64,000 nt of DNA. It comes from Streptacidiphilus jiangxiensis (GTDB taxonomy: Bacteria; Actinomycetota; Actinomycetes; Streptomycetales; Streptomycetaceae). The notes below the pieces were generated by a model. It was not told where the DNA came from. It saw nothing but the letters and a program-made list of their open reading frames with translations, and made no database searches. Below are positions 9,540 to 18,856 of the stretch, piece after piece (position 1 is the stretch's first letter; every line of letters begins with the position of its first letter). The position numbers and the translations under genes were made by a program. Where the stretch lies: positions 1 through 64,000 of the forward strand of contig NZ_FOAZ01000023.1 in assembly GCF_900109465.1 (NCBI RefSeq), given 5' to 3'.

Positions 9540-9805
9540 GGGCGGCCCGCCCGCAGTAGCGGGTTCCGTGCCGTGATCCACGCCTCCGCTGCGGAAGCTC
9601 GCCTCGTCGGCCTGCGGCGAGCCTGCGCCGGCACTCTGGCTCGCCGTCTCGCACGACGCGCCGGCCGGCGAGTGGCCGAGATGAGCCCCATGAGCAGCCC
9701 ACGGTGACGACCGTGTGCCGGAGGCTGTGCGCATCGACGGCTCGCACCACCTGCCGCACCTGCTGTGGGCTCGCCCCGGTCAGGCTGCGGTCGTTCGCGG
9801 GGACT
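9540..9805. other. Intergenic stretch without a supported gene
   Basis: Short frames on both strands lack coding character. The first recognisable homology is the decayed IS copy starting near 9806. Confidence 0.5.
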
Positions 9806-10239
9806 GGCCGTCATCGAGCACGCCAGTCGCCGCGTCCGGATCCTCGGCACCACCGCGCACCCCACCGCGAGCTGGGTCAGCCAGGCTGCTCGGAATCTGG
9901 TCATGGACCTGGAGGACGCCGGAGCCACCGTCAGGTACCTGATCCGGGACCGGGACGCGAAGTTCCCAGCGCTCTTCGACCAAATCCTGTCGGACGCCGG
10001 CATCCAGGTCGTGCTCGCCCTCGTCCGTGTGCCGCGCACGAACTCCATCATGGAGCGATGGGTGCAGACCTGCCGCCACGAACTCCACGAGCGGACCCCT
10101 ATCTGGAACGAAAGCCACCGACGCCGCACACCTCGCGAGTTCGAGCAGCATCACCACGCACACCGGCCCACCAAGCCATGAACCAAGCGGCACCACTACG
10201 CCACCGTGGCGTCATCCACGAGTACCGACATGCTGTCTG
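9806..10239 (+). pseudogene. 5'-truncated IS transposase (integrase-core) copy
   Basis: The frame reproduces the C-terminal half of the intact transposase at 52001-53095 (IEHASRRVRILGTTAHPTAS, then RYLIRDRDAKFPALFDQIL and NSIMERWVQTCRHEL). The N-terminal half, with the first catalytic Asp, is absent, and the region after EFEQHH is frameshifted. The end still reads as the family's closing HEYRHA. The first ~30 bases beyond its stop match those beyond the intact copy, so the element's right end is preserved. It is an inactive relic. Confidence 0.85.
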
Positions 10240-10423
10240 AACTGCACGGATGAGGTCATCGGCAGGCGCAGTGTGTCAGCGTGCGACCTCCGCTGCCGTG
10301 CTACGTGATGTAACCGCCTGCAGGGTCGACGCCAGCTGGACAGGCGGGTGGCCACAGGACGGCGCGGTGCCGGCCCCTCCACCGTGTCGGTGCAGAGGGG
10401 GCCGCACGATGCTTCGCTGGGCG

Positions 10424-10837
10424 TCAGCAGTACAGGAGAGAGTCGTTGTTGTAGGTGCCGGAGTCCAGGGATCCGGCGTAGCCCGCGACGACATAGTCGT
10501 CGTGGCCAAGGTCCGACTCGACGATCACCGTGTGGCCGGTGTTGTTGACGATCGAGGCAGCGCGGTCGTACACCGTCTGCCCGTAGCCAGAACCGTTCCC
10601 CCAGTGAGCGAACGTGAAGTCCGTCAGGCTGAGGCTCTGGCCAGGCGACCAGTCTTCCCACGCGCCCCAGCCGTACTGTGGCGAGTTGAAGTACAGGCAC
10701 ACGTTCCCGCTCGGACACGCCTCCACGCCGCCCGGGCCGGCGGCGAACGCGTTCCCCGTTGTGAGGCTCGTCGCGCCTACCGTGAGTGCGGCTACTGCTG
10801 TCACTGTGGCGGTAAGACGTCCCAGCTTGATGCGCAT
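10424..10837 (-). CDS. Secreted peptidase-inhibitor I36-type (beta/gamma-crystallin-like) protein
   Basis: A 137-aa exported protein: signal peptide (MRIKLGRLTATVTAVAALTV, then an Ala-rich cleavage region) followed by a compact domain with CPSGNVCLYFNSPQYG, AHWGNGSGYGQTVYD and a C-terminal Cys. The pattern matches the I36 family, some of which inhibit metalloproteases. ATG at 10837 has GAGGAGGGG just upstream; the frame is open 23 codons further but without a site. A protease-inhibitor role is suggested by the family and by two proteases in the neighbourhood, but many I36-type proteins have no tested activity. Confidence 0.75.
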   Translation of the reverse strand: MRIKLGRLTATVTAVAALTVGATSLTTGNAFAAGPGGVEACPSGNVCLYFNSPQYGWGAWEDWSPGQSLSLTDFTFAHWGNGSGYGQTVYDRAASIVNNTGHTVIVESDLGHDDYVVAGYAGSLDSGTYNNDSLLYC

Positions 10838-10936
10838 TCCGTCCCCTCCTCTGGCCGTGCATGACGAAGGCCAGACGCGTGTTGCCTGGCCTCGGTCAAG
10901 GATCACACCCCTGCACGGCGCGCACTATGTGTTCAC

Positions 10937-11239
10937 CTACTTCCGGTTGTGGAGATACGAGGCGAGACGCGCATCGGCCATGTCGGCCTCGGGGGCTTCC
11001 TGGCTGTCGAGCACGGCGTGGCCGAGCTGGGTGACGTGGATCGGGCGGCCGCGGCCGGTGTGGTCGCCGAGTTGGACCAGGCCGTCGCGGAGCAGCCGGT
11101 CGAGGGCGGGCCGGGAGACGCCGTTGCTGGGCTTGGCGGGGTCGCGGGAGACCAGCGCGAGCCAGCCGCCGGACGCGGAGCCGGCGAAGCGGGCGAGGTA
11201 GTCGTGGCCGGTCTGGGCGGTGCGGGGCAGTCCGGCCAT
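10937..11239 (-). CDS. Small hypothetical protein, possible winged helix
   Basis: A 100-aa protein with no signal peptide. The segment RPALDRLLRDGLVQLGDHTG followed by RGRPIHVTQLGHAVL looks like a recognition helix plus beta-wing, as in small winged-helix regulators. ATG at 11239 has only a weak upstream AAGAG. I do not recognise a family, so the regulatory reading is tentative. Confidence 0.5.
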   Translation of the reverse strand: MAGLPRTAQTGHDYLARFAGSASGGWLALVSRDPAKPSNGVSRPALDRLLRDGLVQLGDHTGRGRPIHVTQLGHAVLDSQEAPEADMADARLASYLHNRK

Positions 11240-11337
11240 GGTGCTCTTGTCGGGTTGTGGCGGCCGCGTGCGGCGGCCGCCCAGGCCCGGTTTCTGACGC
11301 TCGACCGGCAGACTCGTCGAGCCCTACAGTGCCCGTC

Positions 11338-11625
11338 ATGAACGACGACTCCAGCCATCAGCCCACAGCGACCGATCTGGTGGACTTTCCGCTCCCCGCC
11401 TACCTGCGGCCCCTACTTCCCCACACGATGCTCAAGGGCTGGCTGATGCCGCTCGTCTTCGTGCTGCTCGCAGTCGGCTTCTGGGGCTACAGCAGCAGCC
11501 ATCTGGACCCGACTCCGGGACGCCAGCTCTTCGAGGCGTTCTGCTTTGCGTTCGTGGCCGTGGTCTTCGCCGTGGGGCGGCTTTGGATCGGCTGGTGGGT
11601 GAAGCACCGCAAGGCCGCCAAGTAG
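11338..11625 (+). CDS. Small two-helix membrane protein, hypothetical
   Basis: A 95-aa protein with two predicted transmembrane helices (about residues 33-53, GWLMPLVFVLLAVGFWGYSS; and 65-88, AFCFAFVAVVFAVGRLWIGW) and a basic C-terminus (KHRKAAK). The start is ATG at 11338; no convincing ribosome binding site is visible, and the frame is open upstream. Function unknown. Confidence 0.55.
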   Translation: MNDDSSHQPTATDLVDFPLPAYLRPLLPHTMLKGWLMPLVFVLLAVGFWGYSSSHLDPTPGRQLFEAFCFAFVAVVFAVGRLWIGWWVKHRKAAK

Positions 11626-11842
11626 CCAGCCCGGGCGCGGAACGGACGGCACCAGCGCCCACCCTGGCGGCCGGGCGGTTACTCCTCGTCGGGCCAGACG
11701 ATTCGCGGCTCGACCCGACCGGTGCAACCGTCGCAGATCACGACCCGCCAGAGGTCGGTGTTCTCGTCGCCCCGTTTCCTCGCTGACCCGGAGTTTGAGG
11801 TCCATCGTTGGCGACGTGAGGCTCCAGAGGAGCGGCGGCGAG

Positions 11843-11971
11843 ATGAAGTCCGCCAGCACCACGCGCGCCGAGGTCATCAACGCGTTCATCGCCCGGTACC
11901 CGCACACGCCCCGGGGGGCGAAGCCGGTGAGGCGGCCGGATCGTGAGGTATGGGCCAAGCCCGGCGAGTAG
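11843..11971 (+). CDS. Possible 42-aa ORF
   Basis: ATG at 11843 preceded by GGAGCGG opens a 42-codon frame (MKSASTTRAEVINAFIARYP and onward, ending WAKPGE) with good third-position GC. It lies just upstream of an integrase tail and may be a small gene or fragment of an earlier integrated element. Unrecognised. Confidence 0.3.
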   Translation: MKSASTTRAEVINAFIARYPHTPRGAKPVRRPDREVWAKPGE

Positions 11972-12001
11972 CGGCAGCGCCCATCTGGCCAGGTCCGGGA
12001 C

Positions 12002-12064
12002 CGAGGTTGGTCCCCAAGTGGTCCCAGAGGAGCCCTCGGGGCGGCATCTGCGGATCGTCCGTTG
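12002..12064 (+). pseudogene. Tail of a tyrosine-recombinase (integrase) gene
   Basis: The last ~20 codons read VGPQVVPEEPSGRHLRIVR then stop. This parallels the end of the integrase remnant at 53125-53358 (GPQVVPRDEPKRHLRIVK then stop). Both tails end 12 bases before a copy of the 102-bp tRNA-derived repeat. Nothing upstream in this frame resembles a recombinase core. Confidence 0.55.
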
Positions 12065-12076
12065 AGAAGTCCGGGA

Positions 12077-12178
12077 CAACGACAAAGGCCCGCCGACCTG
12101 GAAGTTTCCTTCCAAGCCGACGGGCCTTTAAGCCTGTCGGGACGACAGGATTTGAACCTGCGACCCCTTGACCCCCAG
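12077..12178. repeat. attachment-site repeat, distal copy (3' part of tRNA-Pro plus terminator)
   Basis: These 102 bases are identical, in the same orientation, to 53371-53472. Read on the minus strand they begin within the tRNA-Pro anticodon loop, run through the T-arm and 3' acceptor, and continue through the downstream hairpin. The 5' half of the tRNA is missing here, so this is an att copy and not a second tRNA. It marks the far end of an element integrated in tRNA-Pro(GGG). Confidence 0.9.
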
Positions 12179-12779
12179 AAATGCCGTCATACCACTCTTC
12201 TGCTAGGGCAGTTCGGCGCGATCTGGCGGACGCTCCCAATCAACAGGGGGCAGCTCGCACCTTCTTGATCGACGTTCGACACTGTTACTCCGATGGACCC
12301 AGGCCCAGCCCCCAAGCGGACTTGCCAACCGCCCACTCAGGGCGGTTATCCGAAGTGCCAGGCCGATGGTCTGAACGACGTCATGCGGGGCACCTTGGGG
12401 CTCTGCGCGGACGGGGCAGCTGCGTGGCGAGCGGCCGTAGCTGTGCTCCGCATGCTCCTTCGGCTCCCAGCGCCGAGGCGACATCCTCGATATGCGGGGG
12501 CCGTTCCAGCCTCCTCCTTCGTTCCACCCACCCGTTCCCGGCGCGGCAATCGCCACAGTTCAGGGCGTCGGAATCGTTCCAGCGTCCCGGATTGCGGCGA
12601 ACCTGTGGCATCCGGGACGGCTGCCGCCCCATCGTGATTGCCCGGCGACGGGGCGCTGCCGTGCTACGCGGTCAGCCATGACCGGCACGCCCCACGTCGG
12701 ACCGACAGCAAGCCACTGACCCTGACACCCGCTCCTTGTTGGACAAACCCGTCCAGCCGCCACGAACGGAGACCTCTGG
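12179..12779. other. 600-bp stretch without a supported gene at the element's left end
   Basis: Several short frames exist on both strands but none shows convincing codon usage, a ribosome binding site or family motifs. Its end must hold the promoter of the PI-PLC gene. Confidence 0.5.
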
Positions 12780-14333
12780 ATGCCCCGCACCGCGCACCGA
12801 TCTGGCCCCAGCGCCGCCCGGCGATCGCCAGCGAGCCGCGCCCTGCGCGCCGCACTGCTGCTCACCGCCACCGCCCTCGTTCCCCTGGCGCCGAGCGCCC
12901 CCGCCGCTGCGGATGTGCCACGGCCTGTGCCGCAGCCAGGGCCGACGGCGGCTTTCGAAACCCTCAGTTCGAGTTCGCAGCCCGACTGGATGTCCCGCGT
13001 CCCGGACCACACCTGGCTCGCGGCCATGTCGATTCCCGGGACGCACGAGAGCCTGGCCATCCACGGAGGGGATCCCGTCCAGGCCCAGCAGGACTTCGGC
13101 GACAACGCGCAGACCCTCACCGCCCAGTACCAGGGCGGAATCCGCGCGGTCGACATCCGTGTGCGGGTCAACGGCGGCAAGTTCGACATCTTCCACGGTT
13201 CATACCCCCAGAACGCGAACTTCGACGACGTCCTGGCCAAGACCCAGGCGTTCCTTGCCGCTCACCCGGGCGAGACGGTCCTGATGCGCCTGCACTCCGA
13301 ATGCACGGGCGGGGCATTCAACTGCATCGACGACCCCGGAACCACCGACGCAACCCGCCAGACCATCTTTCAGCAGTACGTCAGCCGGTACCCGGGGCTG
13401 TTCTACAGTCCCTCGGTGACCGGTACGACGACCGTTCCACAGCTCGGCCAGGTCCGCGGAAAGATCGTCCTGCTCGGGTTCGAGAACCCGCACGGTGGCA
13501 GCATCGGCCTCGGCGTCAACGGCTACAACAGCAACATCGAGGATGCCTACACGACCGTCGAAACCCACCTTAAGTGGTCGCTGGTCAAGGCCAATCTGGA
13601 CCAGGCCGCCGCCGACTCCACCGGCGGCATGTTCATGACCTACAGCAGTGCGAACGGCTGGGGCACGGCCGATGCCCGCGGGCCCATCGACGTCGCCGGC
13701 GGCTACGTGCTCTGGCCCACCACGGTCGAAGGCGTCAACCAGTACCTGACGGACTACCTCGACCAGGGCGGCGACGCCGGAGCCCACATCGGCATCGTCA
13801 TGATGGACTTCCCCGGCTGGAAGACGATCGCGGACATCATCGCCCGCAACCCGACCTACCAGCCGGCAGGTCCGGCGATCTGGCGGGTCAACCCCAACCG
13901 GACGTACGTCAACAGCCTGAACGGGCGGTGCCTGAGCCGCGGAACCGCGCTCGACAGCACCGGGACCGGCGGCCTGGTCATCGATCGCGCCTGCCAGAAC
14001 CCGGTCCCCAGCAGCGAGCAGTGGACGGCCACCAACCCGTCGGCCTACTTCGACGGCAAGGGCTACTTCTGGATCAAGTCCGGCGACGGCAAGTGCCTCA
14101 CCGTCCCCTACAACAACGGCGTGACGCCACCGGCCGGCACCCAGCTGCTGTGGTGGCCGTGCGAGACCCGCTGGTTCTCCGGCAACCAGATGTGGAACGT
14201 CCTCCCCACCCAACTCAAGGACACTTCGGCGTACGCGTTCGCCGACCAGTGGACCGGGCTGTGCGTGACCATGGACCCAGCCACAGCCATGCAGGCCACC
14301 GGAAAGGTCACCCAGGACGCCTGCCCGAAGTGA
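12780..14333 (+). CDS. Secreted phosphatidylinositol-specific phospholipase C-type enzyme with ricin-like tail
   Basis: A 517-aa exported protein. Residues 1-45 are a signal peptide. Residues ~70-365 form a bacterial PI-PLC X-domain barrel with both catalytic histidines visible: His89 (SIPGTHESL) and His139 (DIFHGSY), plus ETVLMRLHSE. Such enzymes cleave phosphatidylinositol to diacylglycerol and cyclic inositol phosphate. The last ~130 residues (NGRCLSRG, DGKCLTVPYN, QWTGLCVTM) look like a ricin-B-type carbohydrate-binding module. GGAGA precedes the ATG. The stop is followed within 3 bases by a decayed transposase fragment, so an IS insertion may define the 3' end. Confidence 0.85.
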   Translation: MPRTAHRSGPSAARRSPASRALRAALLLTATALVPLAPSAPAAADVPRPVPQPGPTAAFETLSSSSQPDWMSRVPDHTWLAAMSIPGTHESLAIHGGDPVQAQQDFGDNAQTLTAQYQGGIRAVDIRVRVNGGKFDIFHGSYPQNANFDDVLAKTQAFLAAHPGETVLMRLHSECTGGAFNCIDDPGTTDATRQTIFQQYVSRYPGLFYSPSVTGTTTVPQLGQVRGKIVLLGFENPHGGSIGLGVNGYNSNIEDAYTTVETHLKWSLVKANLDQAAADSTGGMFMTYSSANGWGTADARGPIDVAGGYVLWPTTVEGVNQYLTDYLDQGGDAGAHIGIVMMDFPGWKTIADIIARNPTYQPAGPAIWRVNPNRTYVNSLNGRCLSRGTALDSTGTGGLVIDRACQNPVPSSEQWTATNPSAYFDGKGYFWIKSGDGKCLTVPYNNGVTPPAGTQLLWWPCETRWFSGNQMWNVLPTQLKDTSAYAFADQWTGLCVTMDPATAMQATGKVTQDACPK

Positions 14334-14335
14334 GC

Positions 14336-15037
14336 AAGTCCGCCGCCTCGTCCTGCGGCTGGCGCGCGAGAACCCTTCCTGGGGCGACCGCCGCATCCAC
14401 GGCGAGCTCGCCGTCCTCGGCATCCGGTTGACACCGTCAACGGTCCGGGAGCTCCTGCGAAGCGAGGGCGTCGACCCCGCGCCGAACCGCTCAAGCGTCA
14501 CGTGGTCGGAATTCCTGTGCTCGCAGGCCGAGGCGATCTTGGCGATGGACTTCATCGAGACCGTCACCCTCACCGCACAGTGCCAGTACATCCTCGCGGT
14601 CATCCACCACGCCAGCCGCAGGGTCCGGATCCTCGGCACCACCGCCCACCCGACCCATGCCTGGGTCACCCAGGTACTGCGGAACCTGCTCATGGACCTG
14701 GAGGACGCCGGCCAGCCCTCCACATTCCGGTTCCTGATCCGCGACCGGGACGCCAAGTACCCAGCCATGATGGACGAGATCCTCCAGACTGTCTGCATCG
14801 CGCCTGTTCTGACGGGCGTACAGGTGCCGCGGAAGAACGCGGTCATGGAGCGCTGGGTCAGGACACTCCGGGCCGGTCCTAGACCGGACCCTCGTCTGGA
14901 ACGAGGCCCGCCTGCGTCGTGTGCTGTTGGTCTACGAGCCCCGCCCGGCTCGAGCCACACCAGGTCGAGCGCCTGAACATACGCCGGCGCGACAGACTCG
15001 GCGGAGTCCTCCACGAGTACCGACATGCTGCTTGACC
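14336..15037 (+). pseudogene. Decayed IS transposase copy (integrase core)
   Basis: Homologous to residues ~118-364 of the intact transposase at 52001. Visible parts are RLVLRLARENPSWGDRRIHG, MDFIETVTLTAQCQYILAVI, FLIRDRDAKYPAMMDEIL and NAVMERWVRT. It lacks the N-terminus, and near 14880 it frameshifts and loses sequence before the closing LGGVLHEYRHAA. It is more diverged than the copy at 9806, so it is an older insertion. Confidence 0.85.
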
Positions 15038-15366
15038 TGCGCGGACGGGGATTTCGGCACCTACAATCATGCCGAGGATGCCGCCAGACGCGGGCGAGTC
15101 GGCTCGTCAATCGAAAACATGTTCGTATAGTCGTCGAGATGCGCCCGGGTGGATGCCGAGGCCGTGGTGTGACTGAGCACTTCAGCTGGCGAGGGAGTGT
15201 CCAAGTTGGCGGATTGAGCGTCAGTGCCTCTTCTGCTCAACCGGACCACGCGCCAAGAACCCGCTTGCGGACGCGACACGGGAGTTCGTCCAGCTCTCCA
15301 CCACCGCGTAGATCCGCGTCGTAGGCTGGCGAGTGTTCGAGCCGCGCGGGACACGGGTGGGGGATC
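15038..15366. other. Intergenic region before the kinase gene
   Basis: No gene supported. It should contain the kinase promoter; I see no clear -35/-10 pair or repeat. Confidence 0.45.
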
Positions 15367-17769
15367 GTGGCGCAGGAGGCACAGGCGGAACAGTTGATCG
15401 CGGGCCGCTACCGGCTCCTGTCGAAGCTCGGCGCCGGCGGCTTCGGGGAGGTCTGGAAGGCCCACGACGAAACGCTCCGGCTCGACGTCGCGGTCAAGGC
15501 CGTGCGGGTGCCACCGGCGGTGTCGACAGAGGAGCAGGCCGAGAGGTTGGCGCGGGCCGCGCGCGAGGCCCGCAACGCGGCCCGGCTGCGGGACCATCCC
15601 AACGTCGTCGCCGTGCACGACGTGGTCATCGATAGCGGCGTTCCCTGGACCGTCATGCAGCTGGTCGTCGGCTCCTCATTGCAGGAGCAGTTGGACGCGC
15701 ACGGCGCTCTGTCCGTGGACCGGGCCGCGGCGCTGGCCTCGGCGATGCTGGGCGCCCTGGGCGCGGCCCACGACTGCGGGATCGTGCACCGCGACGTCAA
15801 GCCCGCCAATGTGATGGTGGCCGGAGAGCGTTTCCTGCTCACGGACTTCGGGATCGCGGTACACGAGCAGGACACCGCGCTGACCGGCACTGGGATGCTC
15901 ATCGGCTCCGCGGAGTACATGGCCCCGGAACGGGCCCGCGGCCAGGACGGCTTGGCGGCGAGCGACCTGTTCTCCCTCGGGGTGATGCTCTATCAGGCGG
16001 TGGAGGGTGTCTCGCCGTTCCGCCGGGCCACTTTCGAGGCGACGCTGGCCGCTGTGCTGTTCGAGGGAGCACCGCCGATGCAAAACGCCGGGCAGCTCAC
16101 CGACCTGATCGCCGGGCTGATGGCCAAGTCCCTCGACCGGCGCCCGACCATGGCGACGGCGCGGGTCCTGCTGCATGCTGCAAGCGGCCGCGCCCGGTTC
16201 CCGCGGGGCCGGAACGGGGGGCCCGACCTGACCACGGATCGGCATGAACGGGCCGTAGCGGCCCTGGCCAAGGCCGGACGTCTCGCCCGGGGTGGGCCTG
16301 AGGACTTGGACAAGGCCTGGGGGTTGTGCCGGGTGGCGCAGGTCGCCGCCGTCCTCGATGCCGACCTGGCTCGGCAGTTCGCGGACGAGGCCGAGTGCGT
16401 AGTCCGCAATCTTCCGCCGGACGAGGACATGTACGACGCCTGGCTGCTGGCTGAGGTGGCGAAGGGCCTGGCCGGCGTCGATCCCGGCCGGGCGGTGCGG
16501 CTCGCCGGAGAGGCCGAAAGCATCGCGGACAGCCTTCCCAAGAGCGCGGATCGAGCACTGGGACTGGCTGAGGTTGCCAAGTCCCTCACCGACATCGATC
16601 CTGCCCGGATCCGGCGGCTGACTGAGGCGGTCGAGCGCACCGCCCGCACGGTCCCGGACCGCTTCCGCGCGGCGGAGGCGCTGAACACGGCCGCCGATGC
16701 GCTGGCCGAGCTCGATCCCGGTCGGGCCGCTCGGCTCCGGGCCAGGGCGGTCCAGGTCGTCCTCGTCATCCCCGTGGACCCGCCCGAGGAGGAGGACGAA
16801 GACCTTGCCCGTGCCGCCTCCGGTCGGGGCAACAGGGTCAAGGCACTGTCGGAGGTGGCGTGTCAGTGGTCGGGAACTGACCCGAGCCGTGCCCAGCAAC
16901 TGATCGGCGAGGCCGAGCACACCGCCGAGAAGATGTTCACACGTTCGGCGCGGGCGGAGGCCTGCGCCGACATCGGTGACGCCCAGGCGAGGATCGCGCA
17001 GCAGTTGGCCGGCACGGATCCGGCCCTCGCTCTCGGCTGGGTGGATCGGACTGCGGGCCTTGCCCGCTCCATGCCGGACGGCCCGTCCAAGCAGCGGTTG
17101 CTGGGGGCGAGAGCGACGGCACTGGCCGTGGTCGCAACCGCCGTGGCGCTCGACAGGCCGGATCATGCCGTGGCCCTGGCAACCGAGGCCCTGGACCTCA
17201 CCCAGGACATCTCCACCGACCCCGAGCTGGAGTCGGCGGTGGGGGCACTGACAGCGGTCGCCGAGGTCCTGGCCCTGACCGACCCCGACCGCGCGCTCGA
17301 CCTCCTGGGACGGACCCGGCCCCTTGCGGATGGTCTGTCCACGGCCGCCGTCCAGGGTCGCGTGCTGGGCCAGGTCGTCAGAGCGATGACCGCGATGGCC
17401 TTGCATGCGGTCGGCGACCCCGACCGGGCCGAGCAGGCACTGCGCGCTGCGGAAGGCTGCATCGACGACATGCCCCACGGGGAAACTGCCCGCCCGAAAC
17501 ACGAGGTCGTGGAGGCGATGGCTCAGACGGTCGGCTGGCTCGTGGCCGAGCACCGCGAGCCAGCTCGGTCGCTGGTGAAGCGCGCTCAGCGCCTGGCCAG
17601 AGGCATCTCCCCCAGCGGCTGGAGGGACCAGGCGTGGGTGCACGCCCTGGTAGCGCTGGCCGCCGTCGATCCCGACAAGGCCGAGCGTGCCACCCGCGAC
17701 CTCTCCGACCGGGACGACAAGGTGACCGTATGGATCGCCGCAGCCAAGTCCTGGACGGCCGCCCCGTAG
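15367..17769 (+). CDS. Ser/Thr protein kinase fused to a helical-repeat domain
   Basis: An 800-aa cytoplasmic protein. Residues ~13-270 form a Hanks-type kinase: Gly loop (LGAGGFGEV, 21-29), Lys44 (VAVKAV), catalytic loop HRDVKPANV (Asp143), metal site DFG (Asp160) and APE-type motif (YMAPE). It phosphorylates Ser/Thr on unknown targets. Unlike PknB-type kinases it has no transmembrane helix or PASTA repeats. Instead, residues ~290-800 are all-helical with recurring blocks of the type LAEVAKxLxxxDPxRAxxLxxEAE spaced ~40 residues, a TPR-like solenoid. GTG at 15367 follows a GGGGGA stretch. No partner gene lies beside it. Confidence 0.88.
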   Translation: MAQEAQAEQLIAGRYRLLSKLGAGGFGEVWKAHDETLRLDVAVKAVRVPPAVSTEEQAERLARAAREARNAARLRDHPNVVAVHDVVIDSGVPWTVMQLVVGSSLQEQLDAHGALSVDRAAALASAMLGALGAAHDCGIVHRDVKPANVMVAGERFLLTDFGIAVHEQDTALTGTGMLIGSAEYMAPERARGQDGLAASDLFSLGVMLYQAVEGVSPFRRATFEATLAAVLFEGAPPMQNAGQLTDLIAGLMAKSLDRRPTMATARVLLHAASGRARFPRGRNGGPDLTTDRHERAVAALAKAGRLARGGPEDLDKAWGLCRVAQVAAVLDADLARQFADEAECVVRNLPPDEDMYDAWLLAEVAKGLAGVDPGRAVRLAGEAESIADSLPKSADRALGLAEVAKSLTDIDPARIRRLTEAVERTARTVPDRFRAAEALNTAADALAELDPGRAARLRARAVQVVLVIPVDPPEEEDEDLARAASGRGNRVKALSEVACQWSGTDPSRAQQLIGEAEHTAEKMFTRSARAEACADIGDAQARIAQQLAGTDPALALGWVDRTAGLARSMPDGPSKQRLLGARATALAVVATAVALDRPDHAVALATEALDLTQDISTDPELESAVGALTAVAEVLALTDPDRALDLLGRTRPLADGLSTAAVQGRVLGQVVRAMTAMALHAVGDPDRAEQALRAAEGCIDDMPHGETARPKHEVVEAMAQTVGWLVAEHREPARSLVKRAQRLARGISPSGWRDQAWVHALVALAAVDPDKAERATRDLSDRDDKVTVWIAAAKSWTAAP

Positions 17770-17990
17770 CAACACACCCGCCCCACTGACTACCTCCGGC
17801 CCGCCAGCCGTGGCGCTCAGACTCGCCAACTGGAGCGCTCAGTCGCAAGTGGCGACGATCTCCCCGTCATTGCCTCGATGGCCTTGGCGCTCTCAGGCTC
17901 CCCCGGAGAAGGTGCACGGCGCTGGCCTGCCTTGGCTGGTTGAGGTCGGGTGTGTTCTCGGACTTGCTGGTTCCGGGGAGTCGCACTTGG

Positions 17991-18030
17991 CAATCCGATA
18001 GCTGATCGGCGCAGGTCAGCTATCGGATTG
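17991..18030. terminator. Perfect 15-bp inverted repeat between convergent genes
   Basis: Arms CAATCCGATAGCTGA and its complement enclose 10 bases. It lies between the ends of the kinase gene and the minus-strand racemase gene, so a bidirectional terminator is the simplest reading. There is no T-run and the stem is less GC-rich than usual here. The rest of 17770-18124 holds no supported gene. Confidence 0.5.
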
Positions 18031-18124
18031 TCCGGTCTTAGGATTGTGGACTGGAAGGTGTCTGACCTGCATGGACGTAATAGTCGGCACCCACAGTGTC
18101 ATTCGTCCGGGACCCGGTCGCGAT

Positions 18125-18856
18125 TCAGCAGACGTGTCCCACACTCTGCAGGACGACGGCCGAGGCAAGGCAGTCGGTCGCGTCCACGATCGACACGATC
18201 TGCGTGGCGTCCTGGGAGACGAGAGGGATCTCGGTGCACCCGGCGACGACGATGTCGGCTCCGAGCTGGTGCAACCTCTGCGCGGCCTTGCGTATGCCCA
18301 GACGGGCGACGGCGAGGTCACCCCCTGTCTTGACCATGTGGATGGCGGGGCTCACCCAGGCGCCCTGTTCGCCGGGATCGAGGTTCACCAGCGTCAGGCC
18401 GCGGCGCTCGCACTCCGCGGCATACAGGCCCGCCCGGCGTGTCCCTTCGGTAGCCAGCAGGCCCACAGAGCGCACACCGACGTACTCGCAGACGATCGCA
18501 TCGACGGTGGCCCTGATCATGTCGATGAACGGGACGTCCACGAGCTGCCGGATCTCGGGCAGGAACGCGTGCGCAGTGTTGCACGGGATGGCGATGGATC
18601 GGGCCCCCATGGCTATCAGCCGGCGAACGCCATCCACCATCGACGGAACCGGGGAGGGGCCAAGGCCCAGCAGGGCACGCGTGCGATCGGGGATCTCGGG
18701 GTTGGACCAGATGGCGAGGGGCAGGTGCTCGAACTCCATGGCCGCAGGGGTCCTGGCAACGAGCTTGGCCATGAAGTCGGCTGTCGCTGACGGCCCCATC
18801 CCGCCGAGAATGCCCACGATCGTCTTCGCTGGCCCCTCGTATGAGGCGTCGTTCAC
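18125..18856 (-). CDS. Aspartate/glutamate racemase family protein
   Basis: A 243-aa PLP-independent racemase of the Asp/Glu/hydantoin superfamily. It opens with KTIVGILGGMGPSAT and has both catalytic cysteines: Cys92 (IPCNTAH) and Cys207 (AGCTEIPL). The family interconverts D- and L-Asp or Glu by two-base proton transfer. Its ATG overlaps the stop of the upstream P1 aminopeptidase gene by 4 bases, so the two are translationally coupled. Racemisation of acidic residues released by the partner peptidase is a reasonable inference; the actual substrate is undetermined. Confidence 0.85.
   Translation of the reverse strand: MNDASYEGPAKTIVGILGGMGPSATADFMAKLVARTPAAMEFEHLPLAIWSNPEIPDRTRALLGLGPSPVPSMVDGVRRLIAMGARSIAIPCNTAHAFLPEIRQLVDVPFIDMIRATVDAIVCEYVGVRSVGLLATEGTRRAGLYAAECERRGLTLVNLDPGEQGAWVSPAIHMVKTGGDLAVARLGIRKAAQRLHQLGADIVVAGCTEIPLVSQDATQIVSIVDATDCLASAVVLQSVGHVC

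Noticed and set aside
11413-11958. 181-codon minus-strand frame
   Set aside because: Antisense to the two-helix membrane protein and Arg-rich. A short alternative frame ending VEPRIVWPDEE exists but has no believable start.
12131-12178. Second tRNA-Pro gene
   Set aside because: Only the 3' part up to the anticodon loop is present. The 5' half is replaced by unrelated sequence, so it is an att copy.
12181-12681. 166-codon frame at the element's left end
   Set aside because: No ribosome binding site, poor codon pattern and no motifs.
15676-17829. 717-codon minus-strand frame opposite the kinase
   Set aside because: It is antisense to a clear Hanks kinase and lacks recognisable motifs.
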